A stretch of 64,000 nucleotides of DNA. Origin: Mesorhizobium sp. AR02 (GTDB taxonomy: Bacteria > Pseudomonadota > Alphaproteobacteria > Rhizobiales > Rhizobiaceae). The stretch is from the NCBI RefSeq assembly GCF_024746835.1, contig NZ_CP080531.1, positions 1,302,001-1,366,000 of the forward strand, written 5' to 3'. A model generated the notes under the pieces. The model saw only the letters and a list, made by a program, of their open reading frames with translations. It had not been told where the DNA came from and ran no database searches. A program made the position numbers and the translations under genes. Shown one piece after another: positions 18,130 through 27,554 of the stretch (within the stretch, counting starts at the first letter, position 1; each line of letters opens with the position of its first letter).

Positions 18130-18455
18130 GCTATTCTCCTTTGGTGAGTGTTCCATCGCCGGCTCGTCGCGACATGCGCGCGACCGGGCATTTGTTTCAG
18201 ACTATTGAGCTTTCCAGGGGACAACAAGCGCCGATTGGCGCGCCGGTCGCGGCCGCGCAATTGTCCCGGGCTGGAAGGAATCACGGTGCCGTCAGTAGCT
18301 TTCGCCGCCGCGCGGACAGAAATACAGAAATATGAAGCGGTCTCGATCGGGCCGCCGGGGAGACTTGGCAAGATACGCCTGTCTTGTTGTTGCCGTGTTC
18401 CCAGCCTGCCCGGGCGGCAGCAACGTTGTCAATGGCAAAGCTTCAGCGGCCTGCA
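18130..18455. other. 326-bp intergenic region upstream of potF
   Basis: It holds the potF ribosome site at its left edge and presumably the pot promoter. I see no convincing -35/-10 pair, no RNA gene and no coding frame with family resemblance. The EamA gene ends at its right edge. Confidence 0.5.
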
Positions 18456-19409
18456 TCAATTCGGCGACGGCACTCCGGTGACCCCTGCCCGCTGCGGCCG
18501 TGCCTGGCGCTTGAACTCGAGCCCGATATGGACGAGCAGCGCCGTGACCACCACCGCACCGCCGATGATGGTGCGCCCGGACGGCACCTCGGAATGGATG
18601 AGCCAGACCCATATCGGCCCAAGGATCGGCTCGAATGTGCCGAGCAGTGCCGCGATGGCGGCCGGGATCAGCCGCGCGCCGGTGGCGAAGAAGGCAAGGC
18701 CAATGCCGAGATTGACCACGCCGAAAGCGAACAGAAAGCCCGTGTCGCCGGCCGAGACGTTGAAAGTCGACGCCTGCGAGGCGGCAAAGCCCGCGGCCAG
18801 GATCGTGCCGAGGCAGGTCGCCGGCGTCATGCGCACGCTAGCGAACCGCCTGGTGATGACGGTGGCGATCGAGAACATGAACGCGATCAGCAGCGCCAGC
18901 CCGTCGCCAATGGGCGAGACGGCGCCATCGAGCGATTCCGACACCATGATGGCGACGCCGGCAATGACGGCGGCGATCGCCACCCAGGTCACGACACCAA
19001 CCCGTTCGCGAAACAGCGCCCAGGCAAACAGCGCCGCCAGAAGCGGCACGCCGGCCTGCATCAAAAGGATGTTGGCGACGGTGGTGTAGGCGAGCGCCAC
19101 GACGAAGGCGGTCGATGCGATGGCGAAGCAGAACCCGACGGCAAGGCCTGGCAGGCCCATGTCGCGAAACGATCTCAGCATGCCGCGCCAGCCGTCACGC
19201 CAGGCCATGAAGGAGAGCAGGAAGGCGGCAGCCCAGACGGAGCGCCAGAAGATAACCGTCCAGCTGTCACCGACGGTGATGAAGCGGGCGATGGTGCCGC
19301 CGAAACTCCACATCAGCGCCGACAGGAAGACCAAAAGCATGCCGACACGTTCCTCGCGCGGCGAGGCTGTCGACGTAACAAGACCCGGTGATGATGCTGC
19401 GTCTGTCAT
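18456..19409 (-). CDS. EamA-family (drug/metabolite) transporter
   Basis: A 317-residue inner-membrane protein with about ten helices in two homologous EamA halves. The first half contains LVFLSALMWSFGGTIARFI and the end of the second ALLGTFEPILGPIWVWLIHSE, the usual glycine/proline-rich EamA signature. Members export metabolites such as amino acids; the substrate cannot be read from sequence. The frame extends upstream to 19544 through an unlikely Arg/Ser-rich stretch. The ATG at 19409 gives a normal family N-terminus, though its ribosome site is weak. It is transcribed alone on the minus strand. Confidence 0.85.
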   Translation of the reverse strand: MTDAASSPGLVTSTASPREERVGMLLVFLSALMWSFGGTIARFITVGDSWTVIFWRSVWAAAFLLSFMAWRDGWRGMLRSFRDMGLPGLAVGFCFAIASTAFVVALAYTTVANILLMQAGVPLLAALFAWALFRERVGVVTWVAIAAVIAGVAIMVSESLDGAVSPIGDGLALLIAFMFSIATVITRRFASVRMTPATCLGTILAAGFAASQASTFNVSAGDTGFLFAFGVVNLGIGLAFFATGARLIPAAIAALLGTFEPILGPIWVWLIHSEVPSGRTIIGGAVVVTALLVHIGLEFKRQARPQRAGVTGVPSPN

Positions 19410-19582
19410 GGGCGCGACTGTCGAGCTTTTGTTGACGGGACGATGCGCAAGGGACGACAAAAAACTGCTCTGTTCGCGTAACGCAAAGACTTGAGCAGCG
19501 GGTGATCCAGCGCGGCGTTCCGCTTGGCGCACCGGCGACAGCATGTCGTCGCGTCTGCGATCGTTGGCGCCGAAACAAGGCC

Positions 19583-20482
19583 CTAGGAAGTGGTCTTCTT
19601 CCCACGGATGAAGCGCCAGAGCCCTGCCAGAGGGACCAGCAGGATCAAGCCGAATTTCTTCAGCGCAATGAGCGCCACAGCAATGAGCCCTGCCTTCGCC
19701 GCCAATTTTCCTGCAATGAGGCCGCCAATGCCGACTGCCGCAACTGTGTCGGTGCTTGGTATAAAGTCACTGTACTTCTTGCCTGCAGTGAAGTCGGCGA
19801 TGCCTAGGACCCCATCCAGACTCTGCTTTATCTCCGGCAGCTGCTCCACCGTTGCTATATAGCTCATCACGAAAACGCCCTCCCTGCCCAGGAAGCGGAC
19901 GTCATAGTTGAGCGTATGGGTGGCATCGTTGCCAAATTTCAATTCTTTGGCCCAGTGCAAGCGCTTGTTGACTGCGTCGTAGACTGGCGGTGATGCCCAA
20001 CCGATCAAGGTGATAGGCGGATAGCCGTCCTTTACCCTTTGGTCATTACCCGACAATGTGTCCGACTGCATGCTTTTGAGCAGTTCGTCATAATCGATGG
20101 ACGCGGCGTCGCCATCATCGACATAGCCTATCTTCTCCCATCGCAATTCTATCCCCCAATTGCCCTCAGCGAGAGGATCGTACTTGGCTGGAAAGATCAT
20201 GCCGACAGCGTCGGAAGCGGAATTGGGCGGATTGCCCCAAGCTTCGGTCAAGACCGAGACCGTGTCTTTCTTGTCCAGAAAATAAAACTTGTCGCCAAGG
20301 TTCAGGTGCACACCCTCGGCAAGGTCAACCGCGCCGATCTTAGGATCGATCTTGTCCAGGAAAGCCTTGCCGGCTTCATTGTACCCTTGATAGGATTTGA
20401 AGAAATCCGAGGGTTTTTCTGCCAAAGCAGGCCACGTGGAAAGCGCGAGACCCAAACCGAGCCAAAGACTTGTCCTGCTCAT
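19583..20482 (-). CDS. DUF2167 membrane-anchored protein
   Basis: About 299 residues. The signal peptide (SRTSLWLGLGLALSTWPALA) precedes a soluble domain with DUF2167 landmarks: LAEGVHLNLGDKFYFL, WGNPPNS, GYVDDGDAASIDYDELLKSM, YPPITLIGWASPPVYD and NYDVRFLGREGVFVMS. Two C-terminal helices (VGIGGLIAGKLAAKAGLIAVALI and LILLVPLAGLWRFI) end in a basic tail. The product should sit in the inner membrane with its large domain in the periplasm. The role of the family is unknown. The start was placed at the second ATG because GGGGGA lies directly before it. Confidence 0.85.
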   Translation of the reverse strand: MSRTSLWLGLGLALSTWPALAEKPSDFFKSYQGYNEAGKAFLDKIDPKIGAVDLAEGVHLNLGDKFYFLDKKDTVSVLTEAWGNPPNSASDAVGMIFPAKYDPLAEGNWGIELRWEKIGYVDDGDAASIDYDELLKSMQSDTLSGNDQRVKDGYPPITLIGWASPPVYDAVNKRLHWAKELKFGNDATHTLNYDVRFLGREGVFVMSYIATVEQLPEIKQSLDGVLGIADFTAGKKYSDFIPSTDTVAAVGIGGLIAGKLAAKAGLIAVALIALKKFGLILLVPLAGLWRFIRGKKTTS

Positions 20483-20630
20483 CAATCCCCCCGATCGTTG
20501 CACAGCTTGCCGTTTGATATCCTACCGGCAATGCTCAATCAATATTGCGATCCGCAATGTCCGAGGAGATAGCTTGTTGCGCTAAACAGAGAAAGGGACC
20601 ATTTTGTCTGGCTGACAAGCCGTCACAACT

Positions 20631-22079
20631 TTACTGGAAGTCGAAGGCGCTCAGGCCGGTCACCATCTCGTCAAGGCCAAGCGGGCGTGTCACCGGCGGT
20701 TCGGCGCGCGCCAGGCAGCCGACGCGTTCGCAAAGCCGGCAGGCGGGTCCGACCGGCGTCGCCGCGACGGTGCCTTGTCCCGACTTTCCTGCAGCCGCCG
20801 CGCCGGGCAGGGCCGCGCCGTAGACAATGTCGTCGCGAAAGCCGATGTCGCAACCGAGCAGCAGCGCGGTGCGGCGCGGACGCTCCGAGAACGCGCCTTG
20901 CGGCCCTTCCAGCGTGCGGGCGATGCAGAGGAACTCGGCGCCATCGGGCATTTCCACCGCTTCGACGAAGATCTGGCCGGGCTGAGAGAAGGCGGCATGG
21001 ACGGGCAGCTTGGGACAGCCGCCACCGAAGCGGCTGTGCGGAAAGCCCTGGCTGCCGGCCCTGCGAAAGCGGTTCCCCGCATTGTCGACCTCCAGCATGA
21101 AGAAGGGCACACCCGGCGCGCCCTGCCGCTGCAACATGGTCAGCCGGTTCGCCGCCTGCTCGAAGGAGACGCCGAAGCGCGAACGCAGGACGTCGATGTC
21201 GTAGCGGGCGCGCACGGCGGCAGCATGAAAGGCCTGGTAAGGCATCATCAGCGCATGCGCGGCATAGCGGCCGAGCTCGAAGCGGGCGAGACGGCGGGCC
21301 TCGTCGGTGGTCAGCTTGAGCGCCTGGATCTGACCGGCGACCGCAACCGTCATACGGATCAGGCAGGCCTCCATCGCCACTTCGCGCAGCTGGTCGAATG
21401 GCGACAGCCGCTCTGAGAGGAACAGGCGTTGGGAATGGCGATCGTAGCGGCGGCGCCAGTTTGGCATGGTAGCGACCGGCAGCACCTTGACGACGATACC
21501 GTATTCGCGCTTCAGCCAGGCCTTCAAGGCACCGAACAAATCGTCGCCGGGATCGAGCACCGCGGTGAACGCCTCGGCTTCCTCCTCAAGTGCCATAAAA
21601 TGGTTTGGCCGCCGCTCGAAGGTCTCGTGCACCTCGTCGATCGGCAGGCGGGCACCGGAAAGCGCTGTCGCCCGCCCCTCGCGCGCCAGAAGCTCGTTGA
21701 GGTCTGACAGCCGCTCGGCCTGCTCGCGATAGGCGCGGAACAGTTTTATCACCGCGGCCGACGCATTGGGCGCCGCCTCGGCAAGCTCGATCAGTTCCTG
21801 GTCTCCCGGCAATTCGCCGACCAGCAGCGGATCGGTGAAAACCTCCTTCAAGGCCGCGACCGACCCCCTTGCCTCGCCTTGCAGCTCGTGCGGGTCGACC
21901 TTGTAGACGGACGCCAGCTTGAGGATCAGTTGCACCGTCAGCGGCCGCTGGTTGCGCTCGATCAGGTTGAGATAGGACGGCGAGATGCCGAGTCCCTCGG
22001 CCATCGCCGTCTGGGTCAGGCCCTTGGCGTTGCGGATGCGGCGAATGCGCGGCCCGGCGAAAATCTTCTGGTCAGCCAT
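20631..22079 (-). CDS. ScfR/RamB-type XRE regulator with ImmA/IrrE-like domain
   Basis: A 482-residue regulator. An XRE helix-turn-helix (residues about 8-65, LTQTAMAEGLGISPSYLNLIERNQRPL) is followed by an ImmA/IrrE (DUF955)-like domain and a DUF2083 C-terminal domain with a cysteine cluster (PACRLCERVGCLARA) that may bind metal or a cofactor. This is the architecture of RamB of Corynebacterium and the short-chain fatty-acid regulator ScfR. RamB controls aceA and aceB. Here the gene is directly divergent from isocitrate lyase, so control of the glyoxylate shunt is likely. The intergenic region holds three copies of an AATTTACA box. The family is sure; the target is inferred from position. Confidence 0.88.
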   Translation of the reverse strand: MADQKIFAGPRIRRIRNAKGLTQTAMAEGLGISPSYLNLIERNQRPLTVQLILKLASVYKVDPHELQGEARGSVAALKEVFTDPLLVGELPGDQELIELAEAAPNASAAVIKLFRAYREQAERLSDLNELLAREGRATALSGARLPIDEVHETFERRPNHFMALEEEAEAFTAVLDPGDDLFGALKAWLKREYGIVVKVLPVATMPNWRRRYDRHSQRLFLSERLSPFDQLREVAMEACLIRMTVAVAGQIQALKLTTDEARRLARFELGRYAAHALMMPYQAFHAAAVRARYDIDVLRSRFGVSFEQAANRLTMLQRQGAPGVPFFMLEVDNAGNRFRRAGSQGFPHSRFGGGCPKLPVHAAFSQPGQIFVEAVEMPDGAEFLCIARTLEGPQGAFSERPRRTALLLGCDIGFRDDIVYGAALPGAAAAGKSGQGTVAATPVGPACRLCERVGCLARAEPPVTRPLGLDEMVTGLSAFDFQ

Positions 22080-22096
22080 CGACTGCTCTTGACAGG

Positions 22097-22249
22097 AATT
22101 TACACGACATTCGCGGCAATCCCATTGCCGAACGTTTTACAATTATGACAAATTTACAGCAGCCCTCTGTCAAACACAACACAGGTTTTCTCTTATATCC
22201 GGGCATATCGCCTAATTTCTCTAGCTCATTTTGCGCCGCAATGTAAATT
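22097..22249. promoter_or_regulatory. Three AATTTACA boxes between the ScfR/RamB-type gene and aceA
   Basis: AATTTACA occurs at 22097-22104 and 22151-22158, and its reverse complement TGTAAATT at 22242-22249. Each copy is preceded by TGAC within a few bases (reading the third on the minus strand). Three copies of an AT-rich octamer in 240 bp of high-GC DNA between a regulator and its presumed target are a plausible operator set. They do not match the published RamB consensus that I recall. Confidence 0.4.
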
Positions 22250-22316
22250 CAGTCACATCCCAGTGCGCCAGAAGATTGGCGCGCGGACACAGTGCAGAAA
22301 TCCTTCGGAGTGACCC

Positions 22317-23606
<1,290 letters not shown>

Positions 23607-23663
23607 CGGATCAGAAAACACCGAGGAAACGCCCAACAGGGCTTCAGACACAGGAGAAGACCA

Positions 23664-23906
23664 ATGGCATCGATTAGCCGCGTCAAGGAACGGGCCGAAG
23701 AACAATCGACCACGATGAGCGTCGACCAGCAGGCGACGATCCGCATGCTCGCCAACGACCTGCACAGGCTGAACCAGTCGGTGATGAAGGCGGTCGAGGC
23801 CGGCGTCTCGGTGGAGCTCGTGCGCTCGGCGAGACACCATGGCGGCGACGGCAATTGGGGCGATCTGCTGATCCCGGTGATCGTCACACAGCAGCGCCAT
23901 GGCTGA
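23664..23906 (+). CDS. Small unknown protein downstream of aceA
   Basis: An 80-residue acidic-to-basic protein, MASISRVKERAEEQSTTMSV at its start and a C-terminus GGDGNWGDLLIPVIVTQQRHG. I do not recognise a named family. An AGGAGAAGACC ribosome site just before the ATG, position 57 bp after aceA and a strong terminator 23 bp after its stop indicate a real gene in the aceA transcript. The middle looks helical (ATIRMLANDLHRLNQSVMKAV). It has no signal peptide or membrane helix. A role tied to isocitrate lyase is only a guess from context. Confidence 0.7.
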   Translation: MASISRVKERAEEQSTTMSVDQQATIRMLANDLHRLNQSVMKAVEAGVSVELVRSARHHGGDGNWGDLLIPVIVTQQRHG

Positions 23907-23929
23907 CCGGAAATCGTTGCAACCGACCG

Positions 23930-23968
23930 TTCACCTGCGCAGCGTATGCGCAGGTGAATTTTATTTTT
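23930..23968 (+). terminator. Rho-independent terminator of the aceA transcript
   Basis: TTCACCTGCGC and GCGCAGGTGAA form a perfect 11-bp stem around a 7-nt loop, followed by TTTTATTTTT. It is the clearest plus-strand terminator in the window. Confidence 0.9.
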
Positions 23969-24147
23969 ACGCAACCAATCCATGGACAGGGCAGTACAGT
24001 ACTGTTGCTTGACTCCACTGTCGGAGGAGGTGTTTCCAAAGGCCTTTTATTTCAACTTGACATGGGGGGCGATCTCACGCCAATTGTCGGCCAGATTCAA
24101 CTCTGCATTGAAATAGGGGCGAGCTTCTTGGCCGACTTGGGTGCCCA

Positions 24148-24591
24148 GTGAGTAGCGAGGGCGAGACCGCAAAACATCCGAATCTGGTGACCCAGGATTC
24201 AAGCGCCGAGACGACCCGCAGTCCCTCGCAAGTGCTTGTTGTCGGGAAATCGCCGATCAATCGCGTGGTGGTGTCGAAGATCGTCGAGCGATCAGGGCTC
24301 AAGCCAATCTCGGAATCGCCCGATATGGCGGCGAAAACCTTGCGCACGCTGGTGCCAGGCGTGATTGTGCTGGACGGCGGCGCAGACAACAAGGACTGCG
24401 ACAGCCTGATGTCCGGCATCGAAACGTTGCGGCGGGCTTCGGGCAAATCGCTTCCTCCCGTCATCCTGCTTTCAACCAAGACCGGCACGCCGGAGAGCCT
24501 TGGCCTGTCGAGCGTGATTGACGTGGTGGTCGCCAAGCCGATCACGCCCGAGCGGCTGCAACCGGTGATCGATCGCCTGATCAGCCGCTAG
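24148..24591 (+). CDS. Degenerate response-regulator receiver protein
   Basis: A 147-residue protein starting at GTG. After a 27-residue polar leader it reads as a single receiver domain: beta-1 VLVVGKSPINRVVVSKIVE, beta-3 VIVLDGG with the usual phospho-acceptor position occupied by Asp, and beta-5 VVVAKPITPERLQPVIDRLI with the conserved Lys. The acidic pair that binds Mg at the end of beta-1 (normally DD or ED) is replaced by GK, so normal phosphorylation is doubtful. There is no output domain. It may be a pseudo-receiver working through protein contacts. No kinase gene is adjacent. Immediately after the stop lies a dispersed repeat. Confidence 0.75.
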   Translation: MSSEGETAKHPNLVTQDSSAETTRSPSQVLVVGKSPINRVVVSKIVERSGLKPISESPDMAAKTLRTLVPGVIVLDGGADNKDCDSLMSGIETLRRASGKSLPPVILLSTKTGTPESLGLSSVIDVVVAKPITPERLQPVIDRLISR

Positions 24592-24693
24592 GGCAATTCC
24601 AGGAAAAGTGTGAGCGGTTTTCCGTCTGGAATTGCGTCAGAACAAAGAGTTAGAGCGGTTCGCCGTTTCCATGAAACGGTGAAACGCTCTAAC
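24592..24693 (+). repeat. Dispersed intergenic repeat, copy A (RIME-like)
   Basis: It begins GGCAATTCCAGGAAAAGTGT, contains GCGGTTTTCCG, AATTGCGTCA, ACAAAGAGTTAGAGCGGTTC and the stem CCGTTTCC/GGAAACGG-like part, and ends ACGCTCTAAC. A second copy in inverse orientation lies at 30063-30190. It starts one base after a stop codon. It resembles the mosaic palindromic repeats of rhizobial chromosomes; the RIME label is tentative. Confidence 0.8.
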
Positions 24694-24740
24694 GGTTTTT
24701 TCCGTCCGCAATTACTCGGAATAGAAACTGAAAGCTGCGA

Positions 24741-25457
24741 TCAAGCTGGGTTCTTGATACTTTCGACCAGTTCGGGCAATTGCCCGAGATCGGCTATCTG
24801 GCGGAATCGCGGCTCGGCGACTGGCGCCTCGACATGTTCGAGCACCCAGGTCAGTTCGTGCGGCACATGGACACCCCAGCCACCGGCTTCGATGGCCGGC
24901 ACCACGTCCGACTTCAGCGAATTGCCGACCATCATGCGCTTTGCGGGACCATCGCCGTGGCGGCTGAAGAGGCGCGCATAGGTCGCGGCATTCTTGTCGC
25001 TGACGATCTCAACCGCATCGAACAGGTCGCCGAGGCCGGAGCCAGCCAGCTTGCGCTCCTGGTCGAAGAGGTCGCCCTTGGTGATCAGCACAAGGCGGTA
25101 TGCGCCGGCGAGTTTCTCCACCGTCTCACGCACATGCGGCAGGACCTCGATCGGGTGGCTCAGCATCTCGCGGCCGGCGTCGAGAATCTCCACTATGACC
25201 GAAGCCGGCACCCGCCCGTCGGTCACCTCGATCGCCGTCTCGATCATCGACAGCGTAAATCCCTTGATGCCGAAGCCATAGACGGCAAGGTTGCGTCGTT
25301 CGGCCTCGAGCAATCGCGCCGAAATCTGTTTCTCCTCGCCATGGTCGGCAAGCATGGCGGCGAAGCGTCTCTCCGTCATGCGGAAGAACTGCTCGTTCTG
25401 CCAAAGCGTGTCGTCGGCGTCGAAGCCGATGGTCGTCAGTTCGTTGTTGTTTCGCAT
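24741..25457 (-). CDS. HAD-superfamily hydrolase
   Basis: A 238-residue soluble phosphatase-like protein. Motif I is FDADDTLW (nucleophile and acid/base Asp pair) near residue 12, motif II LVLITKG, motif III the Lys in ERKL and later, and motif IV MVGNSLKSDVVPAIEAGGWG. The helical cap between motifs I and II places it among class I HAD enzymes of the YjjG/FMN-phosphatase type. The substrate cannot be predicted. The frame extends to 25616, but GGAAGG lies correctly before the ATG at 25457, and the upstream part overlaps the promoter side of divergent puuA. Confidence 0.88.
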   Translation of the reverse strand: MRNNNELTTIGFDADDTLWQNEQFFRMTERRFAAMLADHGEEKQISARLLEAERRNLAVYGFGIKGFTLSMIETAIEVTDGRVPASVIVEILDAGREMLSHPIEVLPHVRETVEKLAGAYRLVLITKGDLFDQERKLAGSGLGDLFDAVEIVSDKNAATYARLFSRHGDGPAKRMMVGNSLKSDVVPAIEAGGWGVHVPHELTWVLEHVEAPVAEPRFRQIADLGQLPELVESIKNPA

Positions 25458-25600
25458 CGATGCCTTCCGGGTTGGGAGCCGCCCGAACCTAAGCCGACCG
25501 GCGCGATTTTCAACCGCGGCGGCAAATGCCGGCGGCGGCTCCCCTTCCCTTCCACAGGGGGGCACGGCTATACTCCGAAATCCGCAACCCAATCTGGTGA

Positions 25601-27037
25601 ATGATGCCGCCTGCAAAAAAGGAAGTCCGTCCGTCGAGCCGCGGAGGACGGGCGCGCACGCCTGCCTTCGTGAAAAACCTGCGTGGTGTGAAGAACTGGA
25701 AGGAAGTCAGCGAATGGCTGCAATGGCGCGGCATCGAGGACATCGAATGCATCACGCCTGATCAGGCTGGCGTGGCACGCGGCAAGATGATGCCGTCGAA
25801 GAAATTCACCTCCAACACCTCGCTGGCACTGCCTTCGGCCGTCTTCATGACGACGATTTCCGGCGGCTATCCCGAAGACGGCAACGGCTTCCACTATCCT
25901 GAGGACGACGGCGACCTCAAGCTGATGCCGGACCTGTCGACGCTGACGGTGGTGCCCTGGGAAGAAGACCCGACGGCCGCCGTCATCTGCGACCTCGTCC
26001 ACCAGGACGGCCGCTCGGTCGAGTTCACGCCGCGCAATGTGTTGAAGCGCGTGCTTGCCGCCTATGACAAGCTCGGGCTGAAGCCGGTTGTGGCGCCCGA
26101 GATCGAATTCTACCTGGTGCGCAAGAATCCGGACCCGGACTATCCGCTCACCCCGCCTGTCGGCCGCTCGGGGCGCGCAATCGGCGGCGGCGCCGGCTAT
26201 TCGATCGCCGGCGTCAACGAGTTCGATGAACTGATCGACGACATCTACCATTTCTCCGAAAGCCAGGGCCTGGAGATCGACACGCTCATCCATGAAGAGG
26301 GCGCAGGCCAGCTCGAGATCAATCTGCGCCATGGCGACCCGATCGAGCTCGCCGACCAGGTGTTCATGTTCAAGCGCACCATTCGTGAAGCCGCGCTCAA
26401 GCATGAGATCTACGCGACCTTCATGGCCAAGCCGATCCAGGGTCAGCCGGGTTCGGCCATGCATATCCATCAGTCGATCGTCGACAAGAAGACAGGCAGG
26501 AACATCTTTTCCGCCGAGGACGGCTCGGAGACCGAGGAGTTCTTCCATTTCATCGGTGGCATGCAGAAGCATGTGCCCAACGCCCTGGTAATGTTCGCGC
26601 CTTACGTCAATTCCTACCGCAGGCTGACGCAGGCGGCCTCGGCTCCGGTCAACAACAAATGGGGCTATGACAACCGCACCACGGCGTTCCGCGTGCCGCG
26701 TTCGGATCCCGCGGCGCGGCGTGTCGAAAACCGCATCCCCTCCTCCGACGCCAATCCCTATCTGGCGCTGGCGGCCTCACTTGCCTGCGGACTGATCGGC
26801 ATCACCAGGAAGATCAAGGCCGAACCTCCGGTGCTGACGACCGCCAATGCGCACGAGATCGACCTGCCGCGCAGCCTGCTCGAAGCCGTCGACCTGTTCG
26901 AGGGCGACGAGGAACTCTGCGCGCTGCTGGGCAAGTCCTTCGCCGCCACCTATGCGGCGATCAAGCGGGCGGAATTCGAGACGTTCATGGAAGTGATCAG
27001 TCCGTGGGAGCGGGAGTATTTGTTGCTGAATGTTTAG
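25601..27037 (+). CDS. puuA: Glutamine-synthetase-family enzyme, probable gamma-glutamylputrescine synthetase
   Basis: A 478-residue member of the glutamine synthetase superfamily. Metal and glutamate-binding blocks are present: APEIEFYL, EEGAGQLEINLRHGDP, AMHIHQS and the C-terminal NRIPSSDANPYLALAASLACGL. No adenylylation-loop tyrosine is evident, as expected for PuuA/GlnT-type enzymes rather than GlnA. PuuA joins glutamate to putrescine with ATP (EC 6.3.1.11). The assignment to putrescine rests on the FAD oxidase downstream (PuuB-like) and the potFGHI importer in the same window; other amines are possible. The first unit of an 8-bp repeat array overlaps the stop codon. Confidence 0.8.
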   Translation: MMPPAKKEVRPSSRGGRARTPAFVKNLRGVKNWKEVSEWLQWRGIEDIECITPDQAGVARGKMMPSKKFTSNTSLALPSAVFMTTISGGYPEDGNGFHYPEDDGDLKLMPDLSTLTVVPWEEDPTAAVICDLVHQDGRSVEFTPRNVLKRVLAAYDKLGLKPVVAPEIEFYLVRKNPDPDYPLTPPVGRSGRAIGGGAGYSIAGVNEFDELIDDIYHFSESQGLEIDTLIHEEGAGQLEINLRHGDPIELADQVFMFKRTIREAALKHEIYATFMAKPIQGQPGSAMHIHQSIVDKKTGRNIFSAEDGSETEEFFHFIGGMQKHVPNALVMFAPYVNSYRRLTQAASAPVNNKWGYDNRTTAFRVPRSDPAARRVENRIPSSDANPYLALAASLACGLIGITRKIKAEPPVLTTANAHEIDLPRSLLEAVDLFEGDEELCALLGKSFAATYAAIKRAEFETFMEVISPWEREYLLLNV

Positions 27038-27084
27038 GGGAATAGGGGAGTAAGGCAGTAGGGCAGTAGGGCAGTAGGGCAGTA
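27037..27084 (+). repeat. 8-bp tandem array GGGCAGTA, upstream arm
   Basis: Six consecutive 8-bp units follow the puuA stop: GGGGAATA, GGGGAGTA, AGGCAGTA and three perfect GGGCAGTA. The first two look like decayed copies. The array is the reverse complement of the TACTGCCC array at 27473-27544, so together they form an inverted pair around the four-helix-bundle gene. Confidence 0.95.
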
Positions 27085-27099
27085 GGGGGGCGGCTGACG

Positions 27100-27465
27100 A
27101 TGTCGAAGATCGAATCGTACAGAGATTTGATCGTCTGGCAGCAGGCCATGGACCTAGTTGTATCAATCTACGAAGCGACACGAGCCTGGCCGAAAGAAGA
27201 GATCTATGGATTGACAGCTCAATTACGCAGGGCAGCCACTTCCGTACCTGCCAACATCGCCGAGGGTTATGGGCGAGAGAGCCGAGCCTCCTATCAACAA
27301 TTTCTAAGGATCGCGCTGGGATCGCTCAAAGAGTTGGAAACCCATCTGCTGATCGCGCAACGCGTCGGAATTACGTCCCATGAGGTAGCCAAACCATTGA
27401 TGGCCCAGAGTGAGAGCGTGGGAACGCTCTTGCGGCTTCTGATCCGCAAATTGTCGCCTGAATAG
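27100..27465 (+). CDS. Four-helix-bundle protein (23S rRNA intervening-sequence / bAvd family)
   Basis: A 121-residue all-helical protein: YRDLIVWQQAMDLVVSIYE, LTAQLRRAATSVPANIAEGYG and SYQQFLRIALGSLKELETHL are the signature of the S23/TIGR02436 family. Relatives are encoded within 23S rRNA intervening sequences, and others act as the Avd accessory protein of diversity-generating retroelements. No reverse transcriptase or template repeat is nearby. The gene lies between puuA and puuB and is enclosed by inverted arrays of an 8-bp repeat, as if the whole unit had been inserted as a cassette. The only ribosome-site candidate is the G-run ending the upstream array. Function in this solitary setting is unknown. 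Confidence 0.92.
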   Translation: MSKIESYRDLIVWQQAMDLVVSIYEATRAWPKEEIYGLTAQLRRAATSVPANIAEGYGRESRASYQQFLRIALGSLKELETHLLIAQRVGITSHEVAKPLMAQSESVGTLLRLLIRKLSPE

Positions 27466-27472
27466 TTCTACC

Positions 27473-27544
27473 TACTGCCCTACTGCCCTACTGCCCTACT
27501 GCCCTACTGCCCTACTGCCCTACTGCCCTACTGCCCTACTGCCC
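27473..27544 (+). repeat. 8-bp tandem array TACTGCCC, downstream arm
   Basis: Nine perfect, uninterrupted copies of TACTGCCC end just before the puuB start region. They are the reverse complement of the units at 27037-27084. In RNA the two arms could pair over at least 24 perfect base pairs, looping out the four-helix-bundle gene. The perfect identity suggests recent expansion or slippage. Confidence 0.97.
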
Positions 27545-27554
27545 TGTGAGCATC

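Noticed and set aside
27037..27544. CRISPR array or diversity-generating retroelement
   Set aside because: The repeats are 8 bp with no spacers, and there is no reverse transcriptase, template/variable repeat or cas gene nearby.
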